DNA of 21,770 bases. It comes from a virus. The position numbers were made by a program, and so were the translations under genes. The DNA lies in IMG/VR virus record IMGVR_UViG_3300012147_000099, positions 1-21,770 of that record; one strand, given 5' to 3'. The notes below the pieces were generated by a model. It ran no database searches, had not been told where the DNA came from, and saw only the letters and a list, made by a program, of their open reading frames with translations. Below, one piece after another: positions 10,822-19,871 of the stretch; position 1 is the stretch's first letter; the number at the start of each line of letters is the position of its first letter.

Positions 10822-13506
10822 ATGTTTGATAAAGCTACGATATTACAGGTTTTTGGTTGTTTGTTATTAGAACCAAACCTACTACTAGAAGAGGAATATG
10901 GAGACTTAAGAGTAGAAGACTTTCCAGAAAAGTTTCATCAAATTGTTTTTGGAGCTATTCATAACCTAATAAAAAGCAATGTTAAAAACTTATCTCCTAT
11001 GGAAGTGGATAGTTTTCTATCTTCTTATAATAAAAATTATACTATTTTTACAGATAATAATGGAATTGAATATATAGATAAATGTATGCAGTTGGCAAAA
11101 GTGGAAAACTTTCAGTATAACTACAAAAGACTTAAGAAGTTTAGCCTATTAAAATTTTATAGAGACCAAGGTTTTGATACAAAGGTCATATATAATGACC
11201 AACTCTTAGACACTAAACAGCAAGAGGAGCAACAAGTTAAGTTCGACACAAGAGAGATAGACGAAATTATTGATTATTTTGACACCATTGTTATTCAGTC
11301 TAGAGATGAGTATGCAAAAAACTTAGGTCAAGAGGGACAACAAGCTGGTAAGAAGCTGAAAGAACTAAAAGAAACACTCAAACTTACTCCAGAAATGGGA
11401 GCACCTTTAGACAGTGGTATATTAACAACTATAACTAGAGGGGCTAGGAAGAAGAAGTTTTATATTAGGTCGGCTGAAAGTGGTTTAGGAAAAGCTATTC
11501 CAAACTACTTTAAAATTCCAACTCCTAGTGGTTGGAAAACAATAGGGGATATAAAGGTTGGAGACGAGCTTTTTGCTAGAGATGGTAAGACAACAAAAGT
11601 GTTACAAATACATCCACAGCCTACTAAAAAAGAAGTGTATGAGGTTCACTTTAAAGATGGTAGAGTAGTCGAATCATGTGAAGACCATTTATGGGAATAC
11701 TCTTACCAAAAAGATAGACCTAGAGTTGTTGAGACAACGAAGCAGTTACTAGATAGAGCTGAGGGTTTGGGTGGATTCAAAAGTGGTAGAGGTTTCAGAT
11801 ATAAAATTCCCATGAACCAAGCTGTAGAGTATCCAACAAAAGAGTTTAGTTTACATCCCTACACAATGGGAACAATGCTTGGAGATGCTAGTTTTAGGAC
11901 TAGTGCTAAAAATAAGTCTTTAGAGTACTCTTCCTATGACTTGGAAATCGTTTCTAAGATAGCTAATCTTGAAAATTGGGGTTTTAGTAAATCTAATGCG
12001 AATAACAACACTTGGCATTTTGAGCATAAAAACGTGGCTAAGGTAGGAAGATATCACAATATGGTTTGGGTTGAAGAGGCTTTGGCTGATTATCCAAATC
12101 TATGGAACGTGAAAAGTGGAGACAAGTTCATTCCACAACACTATTTGTTAGGGGATGTAGAGCAGAGAAGATTTCTATTACAAGGTCTACTAGACACAGA
12201 TGGGAGTATTTCTAAAAAAGGCGGTAGAGTGGGTTTTTCGACAACAAGTGAGAAGATGAAAGATGGTATTATCGAACTTTGTAGAAGCCTTGGATACGTT
12301 GCAAATTTTTCTAAAGACACAAGAGAAGATAAATATACAAATGGGGTTTGCTACGAAATTAGAATATTAACGCCCAAGAGCGAGAAAGTTAATATGTTCT
12401 CATATACACCTAAAAAACAAAAAGCAATAGACTATGTAAGTGTAGAAAAAAGGTCAGAAGCAAACGATTGGTTGGCTATATCTGACATAGTGAGAACAAA
12501 AAAACTTGTTGACATGACATGCTTTACAGTTGATAATGAAGAAGCTTTGTTTCAAGTGGGTGATTTCATTGTTACGCACAATACGAGATTGGCAATTGGT
12601 GATGCTTGTAAAATAGCAATTAGAAATGTATACGATACAGAGCTTGGAGAGTGGATAGATAGGAAGTATAGTGAACCTACTCTATTTATAACAACAGAGT
12701 TAGAAATAAATGAAATACAAACTCCCATGGTTGCCTATGTGAGTGGTGTAGATGAGGACAAACTTCTCTCCTTTACATATAATGAAGAAGAAGAAAAGAG
12801 AATTGATAGAGCAATAGAAATAATAGCAGAGTCACCTATTTGGATTGAGCATATTCCTAGTTTCAATATGACAGATATAGAGAGAGCTATAAAAAAATAC
12901 AAAGTTAATCACGATGTGTCGTATGTGTTTTTTGACTATATTTTTACTTCTCCTAAGATGTTAATGGAAATAGCTAGTCAAACAAGGGGTATGAAACTTA
13001 GAGAAGACAATGTTTTGTATTTATTTGCTGATAGAATGAAGTACCTATGTAATACATTAGATGTGTTTATATATAGTGCTACACAAGTAAATGGGGAAAT
13101 AAAACATGTAAAAACAGCAGATGAGGCAGTACTTAGAGGAGCAAAGTCAATTGCCGATAAGATTGACATAGGATTGATAGCAATGCAAGTTACTAAAGCT
13201 GACTTGGAAAGCCTAGCTAACATACTTCCAGCTTTTTCAGTTCTTCCCAATCTTGTTTACAATATATACAAAGTAAGAAAAGGTAGATTTGTTAGGGTTA
13301 AGCTTTGGTGTTATATAGACTTAGGAACTTGTCGAACAAAAGACTTGTTTTTAACAAACAATGACTATGAGGTTATAGATATAGAAGCTACCACAGTTGA
13401 ACAAATACTAGATAGTAATATGTACACAAAAGAAGAAATGGAAGCATTAGAAGCTCCTATAGAAGCAATGGAAGAAGAAAAAGAAGAGGGGGGCTTTAAG
13501 TGGTAG
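10822..13506 (+). CDS. dnaB: DnaB-type replicative helicase precursor with intein
   Basis: AGGAGAGG precedes ATG 10822. The 894-residue precursor contains an N-terminal helical domain, a linker, and a RecA-like motor interrupted by a 363-residue intein (residues 225-587). Spliced, the helicase would be 531 residues: Walker A SGLGK|T at the insertion site, H1a FITTELE, Walker B YVFFDYIF, and H3 SATQVNG with its conserved Gln. The DnaB family unwinds parental DNA ahead of the replisome as a hexamer. The extein tail is acidic, ending in KEEGGFKW. The primase gene overlaps its stop by 7 bases, matching the usual helicase-primase partnership. Without splicing the P-loop is broken, so activity depends on intein removal. 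Confidence 0.9.
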   Translation: MFDKATILQVFGCLLLEPNLLLEEEYGDLRVEDFPEKFHQIVFGAIHNLIKSNVKNLSPMEVDSFLSSYNKNYTIFTDNNGIEYIDKCMQLAKVENFQYNYKRLKKFSLLKFYRDQGFDTKVIYNDQLLDTKQQEEQQVKFDTREIDEIIDYFDTIVIQSRDEYAKNLGQEGQQAGKKLKELKETLKLTPEMGAPLDSGILTTITRGARKKKFYIRSAESGLGKAIPNYFKIPTPSGWKTIGDIKVGDELFARDGKTTKVLQIHPQPTKKEVYEVHFKDGRVVESCEDHLWEYSYQKDRPRVVETTKQLLDRAEGLGGFKSGRGFRYKIPMNQAVEYPTKEFSLHPYTMGTMLGDASFRTSAKNKSLEYSSYDLEIVSKIANLENWGFSKSNANNNTWHFEHKNVAKVGRYHNMVWVEEALADYPNLWNVKSGDKFIPQHYLLGDVEQRRFLLQGLLDTDGSISKKGGRVGFSTTSEKMKDGIIELCRSLGYVANFSKDTREDKYTNGVCYEIRILTPKSEKVNMFSYTPKKQKAIDYVSVEKRSEANDWLAISDIVRTKKLVDMTCFTVDNEEALFQVGDFIVTHNTRLAIGDACKIAIRNVYDTELGEWIDRKYSEPTLFITTELEINEIQTPMVAYVSGVDEDKLLSFTYNEEEEKRIDRAIEIIAESPIWIEHIPSFNMTDIERAIKKYKVNHDVSYVFFDYIFTSPKMLMEIASQTRGMKLREDNVLYLFADRMKYLCNTLDVFIYSATQVNGEIKHVKTADEAVLRGAKSIADKIDIGLIAMQVTKADLESLANILPAFSVLPNLVYNIYKVRKGRFVRVKLWCYIDLGTCRTKDLFLTNNDYEVIDIEATTVEQILDSNMYTKEEMEALEAPIEAMEEEKEEGGFKW
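11494..12582 (+). mobile_element. Class 3-like intein with LAGLIDADG endonuclease in helicase P-loop
   Basis: Helicase residues 225-587. The intein begins with Ala (no Cys/Ser nucleophile at position 1) and ends in VTHN followed by Thr+1. It shows the features described for class 3 inteins: Trp291 in CEDHLW (block B), Cys567 in DMTCFTV (block F) and Thr585 in VTHN (block G), the so-called WCT set, in which the block F Cys starts splicing. Two endonuclease motifs, MGTMLGDAS (Asp355) and LLQGLLDTDGS (Asp460), look intact, so homing may be active. The insertion lies between Lys and Thr of Walker A. Confidence 0.88.
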
Positions 13507-14597
13507 ATAAGGATTTACTATTGGAAAAGATTACCAATGAAGATATTGTCCAAATAGTAGAGGCTCTTGGGGGAGATTACCACGAAGAAGTTTTTGAGGG
13601 TGGTGATGTGACAACTATAAAGTTTCCAACTGTTTGCCACCATGGAGATAGTAAAAAGCTATACTACTACACAGATAGTAAACTCTTCCATTGTTACACT
13701 GGTTGTCAAGAAAGTTTTAATATTTTTGGATTGGTTATGAAATCTCTCAACGAAGGTTTTTATGAATCTCTTATGTGGGTTTCTAATCTATTAGGATACT
13801 CAACTCATTCAAAAAAGATAGGTTTTTTTGATGTTAAGAAGATAAATGATTGGGATATATTAGACAAATACTTCAAACTAACAGAAGAGAAAGAAGTGGT
13901 TAGTTTAAAGAAGTTTAACAAAGAAATCTTAGGTGTATTTGCTAGTGGATACTATAAAGGTTGGTTGGAAGAGCATATAGAGGCTCCTACTATGGAGAAA
14001 TATGACATAAGTGTTGACATAACTAGGTCAAGAATAGTCATACCACACTTCAATGAGTTTGGAGATTTGATTGGAATTAGGGGTAGAGCGTTAATTAAAG
14101 AAGACGCAGAGAGCGGAGCTAAATATTTACCATTAAAAATAGAAAAAATCGACTATCGACATCAAACAAAACACAATCTTTTTGGGTTAAATCACAACAA
14201 AGATGCAATAAAAAGGATTAAAAAAGTGATGATAGTCGAAGCAGAGAAGTCGACAATGCAATGTGATTCATACTACGGAGAAAACAGCTTCACTTTAGGT
14301 GTTAGTGGAAGTAGTGTCAGCAACTACCAAAGAGACAAAATAGTTGAACTTGGTGTTAATGAGGTTATAATAGCATTGGATAAACCAGAACAAACAGATA
14401 GTAAGATAGATGCTTTTAATAAAAACGTTCTCAGAATAGCTGATAAGTTTATAAACTATTGCACTGTTTACGTTATTGTTGATGATAAGAACCTAACCTT
14501 AGAAAAAGATAGTCCTACTGACAAAGGTAAGGAAATATTAGAAGAGCTAATGAAAAACAAGGTAGAGATAAAGGGAGACATAGATTATGAAATATAA
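13500..14597 (+). CDS. dnaG: DnaG-type primase
   Basis: GTG 13500 overlaps the helicase stop and follows AGAGGGG. The 365-residue product has an N-terminal zinc site, with Cys46-His47-His48, then FHCYTGC (Cys65, Cys69) in place of the CHC2 pattern. Later come IVIPHFNEFGDLIGIRGR typical of the primase core, and a TOPRIM domain from about residue 241 (KVMIVEAEKSTMQ with catalytic Glu247, then LGVSGSSVSNYQ, and VNEVIIALDKPEQ with Asp294). It makes RNA primers for lagging-strand synthesis. It is shorter than bacterial DnaG and lacks a separate helicase-binding domain, as in other phage primases. Its end overlaps the next gene by 11 bases. Confidence 0.88.
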   Translation: MVDKDLLLEKITNEDIVQIVEALGGDYHEEVFEGGDVTTIKFPTVCHHGDSKKLYYYTDSKLFHCYTGCQESFNIFGLVMKSLNEGFYESLMWVSNLLGYSTHSKKIGFFDVKKINDWDILDKYFKLTEEKEVVSLKKFNKEILGVFASGYYKGWLEEHIEAPTMEKYDISVDITRSRIVIPHFNEFGDLIGIRGRALIKEDAESGAKYLPLKIEKIDYRHQTKHNLFGLNHNKDAIKRIKKVMIVEAEKSTMQCDSYYGENSFTLGVSGSSVSNYQRDKIVELGVNEVIIALDKPEQTDSKIDAFNKNVLRIADKFINYCTVYVIVDDKNLTLEKDSPTDKGKEILEELMKNKVEIKGDIDYEI

Positions 14598-16335
14598 AAG
14601 AATAGGCACAAACAATTACAAAGCACTTCCAATGAAAACTCTTGCAAAAAATAGAGGCATTGAAAGTTTAAATGGTTTGATTAACTACAGTGAAGACAAT
14701 GTAGATAGTCCTTTTATAATCAAAAATATGAGAGAGGGGGTTGATTTGCTAGTCAAGTCAATGAAAAACGATGAGAAAATTAGGCTCATAATAGACTCTG
14801 ACGTGGACGGTAGTACTAGTTCAGCCCTACTCTACCTTTACCTTTGTAAGGTGTATGATAAGAATAAAATATCTTGGTTAAACCATAGTGGTAAAAAACA
14901 TGGGATTATTATAGAGGAGATGGGAGATTTTGATTTCGATGTGTTGTTAATAGCAGATGCTGGTTCTAGTGATTATGAACAACATAAGATATTAAAAGAA
15001 ATGGGTAAGAAAGTTGTTGTTTGCGACCATCATGAGGCAGAAAGATATAGTGATGATGCAGTGGTTATAAATCCTAAAATGGACAGCTCTCCAAATAAGG
15101 AGCTTTCTGGTGTGTCTGTTGCGTACAAGTTTTGTAAAGCTATTGATGAAGCTTACAATATGAACCACGCAGACTACTTCTTAGACCTTGTGGCTGTTGG
15201 AATGGTTAGCGATTTAATGGACACCACGGTGTTGGAAAACAGATACTACATAATGGAGGGACTATCCAACGTAAACAATCTGTTTCTAAAACATCTGATT
15301 AACTATTATGGTAATAAGATAAAAAGCTTCCAAATGGATAGTATTAGCTTCTATATAGCTCCACTAATAAACGCAGTTCACAGAATGGGTACGCTAGAGG
15401 AGAAGAATTTACTCTTCAAATGTCTTATTGATGAAAATAGCATTGTTTTTAATAGCAATCCATTCTCCAATAAGAGTAAGAAGAAGGGGTTTATCAAGCC
15501 TAATTCTTTTATAGAGTCGCAAATTCCCAAACTTATGGATATAAAAAAAGCACAAGATGATATTAAAAACGAATTGTTGGAAAGTAATAGAAGTGAGATA
15601 GAGAGCAAGTTGAGAGACAAAGTAATTAGTCTAGTGATACCAATTGAGAGAAGGTCTTTTACTGGACTTTTGGCTAACTCAATAGCAAGTGAATACAATA
15701 AACCAACGTTCGTAGTGGTTGAAAACAAAGATGGCATTGGTTTTAGTGGAAGTGGTAGAAATTTTAGCAATTCTCCCATTGAAGACTTGAGAGAGAAGTG
15801 TGATAGTATGGCAAGTGTTAATTGGGCTAGAGGGCATGCAAGTGCGTTTGGAATAAACATCAATAATAGTTCAGACCTACAAGATTTTGTTAATTCAATG
15901 AATGAAGAGTTAGAAAGTTCTGTCGAGGGAAAGGTTTATGAAGTAGATTTCGAAATACAAGCAAAAGACTTAAAAAGTGATTTTATGTCTGTGGTGGGAA
16001 GACACGAACAACACTATGGCAAGGGTTTCGAGGCTCCATGTATTTGTGTGAAAGACATTATAGTGGATAAAAGTCACATTTTATACAATGAGGCTAAAAC
16101 CATGGTAAAGTTCCAAATAAACGACTCAAAAGACATCTTAGCCATATCTTTCAAGAATGTAGAGAAGACTGTTCTAGACCTAGATGAGGCATTTTTAAAT
16201 AGTGATAAGCTCTCAATTAATATAATAGGTAGAGTTAATATAAATGAATGGGCTGGAAAAACTTTTTATCAATTAATCATTGACGAATATGACTTTGTGT
16301 GTTATAATAAAAGAAAGACAGAGTTTTGGTTTTAG
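14587..16335 (+). CDS. recJ: RecJ-like DHH/DHHA1 single-strand exonuclease
   Basis: ATG 14587 overlaps the primase end and follows AAGGGAG. The 582-residue product carries the RecJ motif series: DSDVDG at 70-75, LIADAGSSD at 121-129, CDHH at 146-149 (the DHH motif), GMVSDLMD at 205-212, then the DHHA1 part with SGSGRNFSNSP and RGHASAFG around His417. A final OB-like segment (FEIQAKDLKSDFM onward) resembles the RecJ C-terminal domain. RecJ proteins are Mn/Mg-dependent 5'-3' exonucleases on single-stranded DNA, used in recombination and repair. Within this operon it may process lagging-strand or recombination ends. All core metal-binding residues seem present. The promoter-like signal at 16280 lies in its 3' end. 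Confidence 0.88.
   Translation: MKYKRIGTNNYKALPMKTLAKNRGIESLNGLINYSEDNVDSPFIIKNMREGVDLLVKSMKNDEKIRLIIDSDVDGSTSSALLYLYLCKVYDKNKISWLNHSGKKHGIIIEEMGDFDFDVLLIADAGSSDYEQHKILKEMGKKVVVCDHHEAERYSDDAVVINPKMDSSPNKELSGVSVAYKFCKAIDEAYNMNHADYFLDLVAVGMVSDLMDTTVLENRYYIMEGLSNVNNLFLKHLINYYGNKIKSFQMDSISFYIAPLINAVHRMGTLEEKNLLFKCLIDENSIVFNSNPFSNKSKKKGFIKPNSFIESQIPKLMDIKKAQDDIKNELLESNRSEIESKLRDKVISLVIPIERRSFTGLLANSIASEYNKPTFVVVENKDGIGFSGSGRNFSNSPIEDLREKCDSMASVNWARGHASAFGININNSSDLQDFVNSMNEELESSVEGKVYEVDFEIQAKDLKSDFMSVVGRHEQHYGKGFEAPCICVKDIIVDKSHILYNEAKTMVKFQINDSKDILAISFKNVEKTVLDLDEAFLNSDKLSINIIGRVNINEWAGKTFYQLIIDEYDFVCYNKRKTEFWF
16280..16308 (+). promoter_or_regulatory. Sigma-A promoter inside 3' end of recJ-like gene
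   Basis: TTGACG at 16280-16285, exactly 17 bases, TATAAT at 16303-16308, preceded by TGT. It overlaps the coding end of the exonuclease and lies 41 bases before the polymerase ATG. That position, with a predicted start near 16315, fits an internal promoter for the polymerase gene. Confidence 0.72.
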
Positions 16336-16348
16336 AGAGGAAGTAATT

Positions 16349-18854
16349 ATGGCTGAAAGATATGAAAAAATAACAGAAATACACGCTCATGATGAAATGA
16401 GTAATCTTAGAATAATTGACTGCAATATTAGGGTGGAAGATTTAATAAATAGAGCCTTTGATATTGGACTGAATGGTATAGCAGTAACAAATCACGATGC
16501 TCTAGGCTCTCATTTGAGAGCCATAAGAGCTTATAATAAAATAAAAGAGGATAATCCAAACACTGATTTTAAAGTTCTCTTAGGTAATGAAATTTATTTG
16601 AACGAAAGCCTTGAACCTAGTAGGAGGTACAATCACTTCATACTAATAGCAAAAGATGAAATTGGTTACAGACAACTCAAAGAACTTAGTTCGTTTGCTT
16701 GGAAAAACAGTTTTTTTGACAGAGGTTTGGAGAGACCAACCACAACCTATGACAAATTAAAAGAGGTCGTTGGTAAAGATAAGGGTCATTTAATTGGCTC
16801 TACTGCTTGTCTAGGGTCTTTTTTAGGCTCTAAGATATTAGAGCTACTCTATATGGAAAACCCAAATGAAGAGCAAATAAGAGATGATGTAGATGGCTTT
16901 CTAAACTATATGACAAGTGTGCTTGGGGAAGATTTTTACATAGAGATGCAAGCTGGTAAGTCAGAGGAACAAAAAGAATACAATAAAGTTCTTTTAAAAA
17001 TAGCAAACGCTTATGGAATTAAATATGTAATAGCAAACGATGTTCATTATCTCAATGAGGAAGAGAAGGAATTGCACTCTGCTTTTTTAAGAAGTAGAGA
17101 TGGGGATAGGGAGACAGAGGAGTTTTACAACAGTACTTTTTTGAAAACAGCTAGTGAGATATATGATTGGATGCCTTACCTATCACAAGAAGAGGTAGAA
17201 GTTGGGCTAAGAGCAACAATGGAAATACACGACAAATGCTCTGATGTTAATCTGTTTCAACCAACAGCAATACCAAATGTACCACTACCTAGTAATATTA
17301 AGCTAGACCATATTTTCAAAGACTACTACAGCAGTCATAAAAACATAGACTATTTTAGTAAAAGTGAAAGTGGTAGTGATGTGTTTCTACTTTGGAATAT
17401 TGAGCAAGGGTTCTCAGAGAAAAAACAGGAATTTAACAAAGAGAATATTGATAGAATAGATATAGAGTTAGAACAAATTAAACTTATAAGTCAAGAGTTG
17501 GGACAAAGCTTATCCTCTTATTATAATCTAGTTGATATTATTGTTGATATTATGTGGGATGACAGTAAAGGAAATTCACTAGTAGGTGTTGCTAGGGGGT
17601 CAGTTACAGGATTTTACCTATGCTACCTAACAGATATATCCCAATTAAATCCAATTGAGCACAATCTTCCTTGGTGGAGACATATACACCATACAAAAAT
17701 AGAACTTGCTGACATAGACTTGGATACAGAAGCCTCAAAAAGAGAGCAGATATTTCAAGCTGTTGCAAAAGAATTTGGTAGTGACGAATATGGTTATGAC
17801 AAAACAATAAACATATGTACGTTTAAAAAAGAAGGAAGTCGCTCTGCTTTATTAACTGCATGTAGGGGATTGGGAATAAACAATGACATAGCACAAGAGT
17901 TGGCAGACTACATAAAATCAGAAAGAGGTCAACAATGGTCTCTAGACGAATGTTTATATGGAGATGAAGCAAAGGAAAGAAAAAAGGTAGATGGTTTTAA
18001 AGAGAAGATAGACGCATATGAACATGTAGAAGAAACGGCTAGAAAGATAGAAGGTTTGATAGTTGGTCGCTCTACTCATGCTAGTGGGGTTATTATATAT
18101 CCAACCACAATACTAGATTACAACTCCATAATGACGTCTCCAAATGGCAAGCTTGTTACTGCGTTCGATATGAATGATTCAGAGGATATGGGTGGGCTAA
18201 AGGTAGACTTCTTAACAATAGAGGGTTTAGACAAAATAAGAACTGAGTTAGACCTACTAATACTTGATAAAGTAGTCGAACATAGTGGAAATATAAGAGA
18301 TACCTATAATAAAATTCTTCATCCAGACGTTTTAGAATACGATGATGAAAAAATGTGGGAGTATCTTGACAATAGTGAGATTATATCACTGTTTCAATTT
18401 GATACAGACGTTGGAAACCAAGCACAAAAGAAAATAAAGCCTAGAAGTTTGAAAGAACTAGCTCTTGCTAACTCTGTTATGAGACTAATGAGTTCAGATG
18501 GAGAGACACCAATGGACAAATTCGCTAGGTATAAGAACGACATAAAAGAAGCGTATAAGGATATGGCTAAGTATGGCTTAAATGCAAAAGAAATAGCAGT
18601 TGTTGAGAGACATCTTTTGGATAAAAACATGATGGCTATAGAGCAAGAAGACGTAATGGAGTTGACAATGGATAAAGATATTGTTGGTTTCGATATGGTT
18701 GGTGCAAACAAACTTCGTAAAATAATAGCAAAGAAGAAGACAAAAGACATAGAAGAAATGACAGTGCTGTTCTTTGAAGTGGGTAAGAAGCTAGGAACTA
18801 GACCAAATTTCCTAAACTATATTTGGAAAGAGTGTATTGGTATCCAATTAGGGT
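16349..18854 (+). CDS. dnaE: C-family (DnaE-like) DNA polymerase III alpha, exon 1
   Basis: ATG 16349 follows AGAGGAAG; upstream in-frame codons lack a ribosome site. Exon 1 encodes 835 residues plus one base. The N-terminal PHP domain shows HAHDEM (12-17) and TNHDALGSH (47-55), then VIANDVHYLNE. The palm shows GVARGS (413-418), the catalytic DID at 455-457 and the third Asp620 in KVDFL. FQFDTDVGNQAQKKIKPRSL and VMRLMS belong to the fingers. The sequence ends in CIGIQLG and is interrupted by an intron; joined to exon 2 it gives QLGYSFSRNHTVPYS, the block corresponding to FNKSHAxxY in bacterial DnaE. The full protein would be 1311 residues. No proofreading exonuclease domain was noticed. It is the phage replicative polymerase. 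Confidence 0.9.
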
Positions 18855-19871
18855 AAAAACATTATGCCCTATTAAAATTTTGTGAACGCTATTGCCTAGC
18901 GGTGTCTACTTAACTTTTGGAGTCATGGGAAATAATGACTAATGAGTAGGCTAACAGGGGAAGTCTAAGTTGGAAACAATATGATAATCCTGTGCCAAGC
19001 CTTGAAAGAGGAAGGTGCAACGACTATCCCGTAAGGGAGTAGGGTGGGAGATAGGCTACCATTCGAAGTGCTAAGTGTGTGGAAGTAGAGAGAGTAGTGA
19101 AATGAATAAAAGAGTTTTTTTAAACAACAGTGAAACAAAGTATTCGATTTATAGTAACGGTGACTGTATAAACACAGAAACAAACAGACTGTTAAAAAGA
19201 AAGTTTAATCGTACAAACGGCTATGAGTCTTATACTCTAAGTCATAAAAACAAACAATACACAAGATATGTTCACAGATTAATAGGAGAGTATTTTTTAA
19301 GGTTGGATATAGACACCAAGCTTCAAATAAATCATATTGATGGCAACAAAGTAAACAACATGCTTGAAAACTTGGAAGTTGTTGATGCAAGCGGTAATAT
19401 GCAACACGCCGTGAGAACAAAACTACTAAAAACAAAAAACGTTTATCAATACAACATTGATGGAACATTTGTTGAAAAATATGGTAGTGCACAACAAGCT
19501 AAGAGTAAAACCAATGTCTCAATAAAAAGTATATCTATTTGTGCTATTGAGGGTGGAATTGGTGGTGGGTATGTTTGGTCTTACTCAAGACTAGAACCAA
19601 ACGATGGGGTTTTTAAAAAGAGTAGGATGATGAAAAATGTTAAGGTTGGTCAATATGATATGCAAGGTAGTCTAATCGAAACTTACGAAAACTTGAAAAG
19701 TGCTTACAAAGCAATAGACAGAAAAGATAACGGTGCAATAACTAGAGTTTGCAAAGGAGAGAGAAAATCTCACTTAAATTACAAATGGAAATTTATATTA
19801 TAGACAAATCTTCCACACACAAGATATAGTCTAATCCCCTAATAAATATCGGGAAACCGAGGGTAGAAATG
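18855..19871 (+). mobile_element. Group I intron 2 (in polymerase gene) with HNH gene
   Basis: The 5' exon end TAGGGT (18849-18854) pairs with guide GCCCTA at 18866-18871, including the required U.G pair at the splice site. TTAT at 18862-18865 can pair with exon 2 ATAG (19872-19875) as P10. Core elements are a P2-like hairpin CGCTA/TAGCG, Q AATCCTGTGCCAAGCC (18986-19001), R GGTGCAACGACTA (19014-19026), S AAGATATAGTCTA (19821-19833) pairing with R as P7, P8 (19075-19085/19810-19820, 11 bp) whose loop holds the HNH gene, and P9 with TCGG-GAAA-CCGA. The intron ends at G19871. Length 1017 nt. Confidence 0.93.
19102..19803 (+). CDS. HNH homing endonuclease with NUMOD-type repeats (intron-encoded)
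   Basis: ATG 19102 lies in the P8 loop of intron 2. The 233-residue product has an N-terminal NUMOD4-like/HNH part: YVHRLIGEYF (57-66), INHIDGNKVNNMLENLEVV (76-94) and a GNMQHA segment, the signature of HNH enzymes of the I-HmuI type. Two NUMOD1-like DNA-binding modules follow (about 112-155 with VYQYNIDGTFVEKYGSAQQA, and 185-233 with VGQYDMQGSLIETY...AITRVCKG). Such enzymes nick or cut intronless alleles and spread the intron; the target here would be the polymerase exon junction. The gene looks intact, in contrast to the relic in intron 1. The ribosome site is weak (AGAGAG), usual for intron ORFs. Confidence 0.88.
   Translation: MNKRVFLNNSETKYSIYSNGDCINTETNRLLKRKFNRTNGYESYTLSHKNKQYTRYVHRLIGEYFLRLDIDTKLQINHIDGNKVNNMLENLEVVDASGNMQHAVRTKLLKTKNVYQYNIDGTFVEKYGSAQQAKSKTNVSIKSISICAIEGGIGGGYVWSYSRLEPNDGVFKKSRMMKNVKVGQYDMQGSLIETYENLKSAYKAIDRKDNGAITRVCKGERKSHLNYKWKFIL

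Noticed and set aside
12509-12537. Promoter TTGACA-17-GATAAT inside the intein
   Set aside because: It falls on the conserved block F coding sequence and has an imperfect -10; no gene start follows nearby.
15378-15863. Minus-strand ORF of 161 codons
   Set aside because: Antisense to the RecJ-like gene, hydrophobic low-complexity translation, no ribosome site; a shadow ORF. Other minus-strand ORFs were rejected for the same reason.
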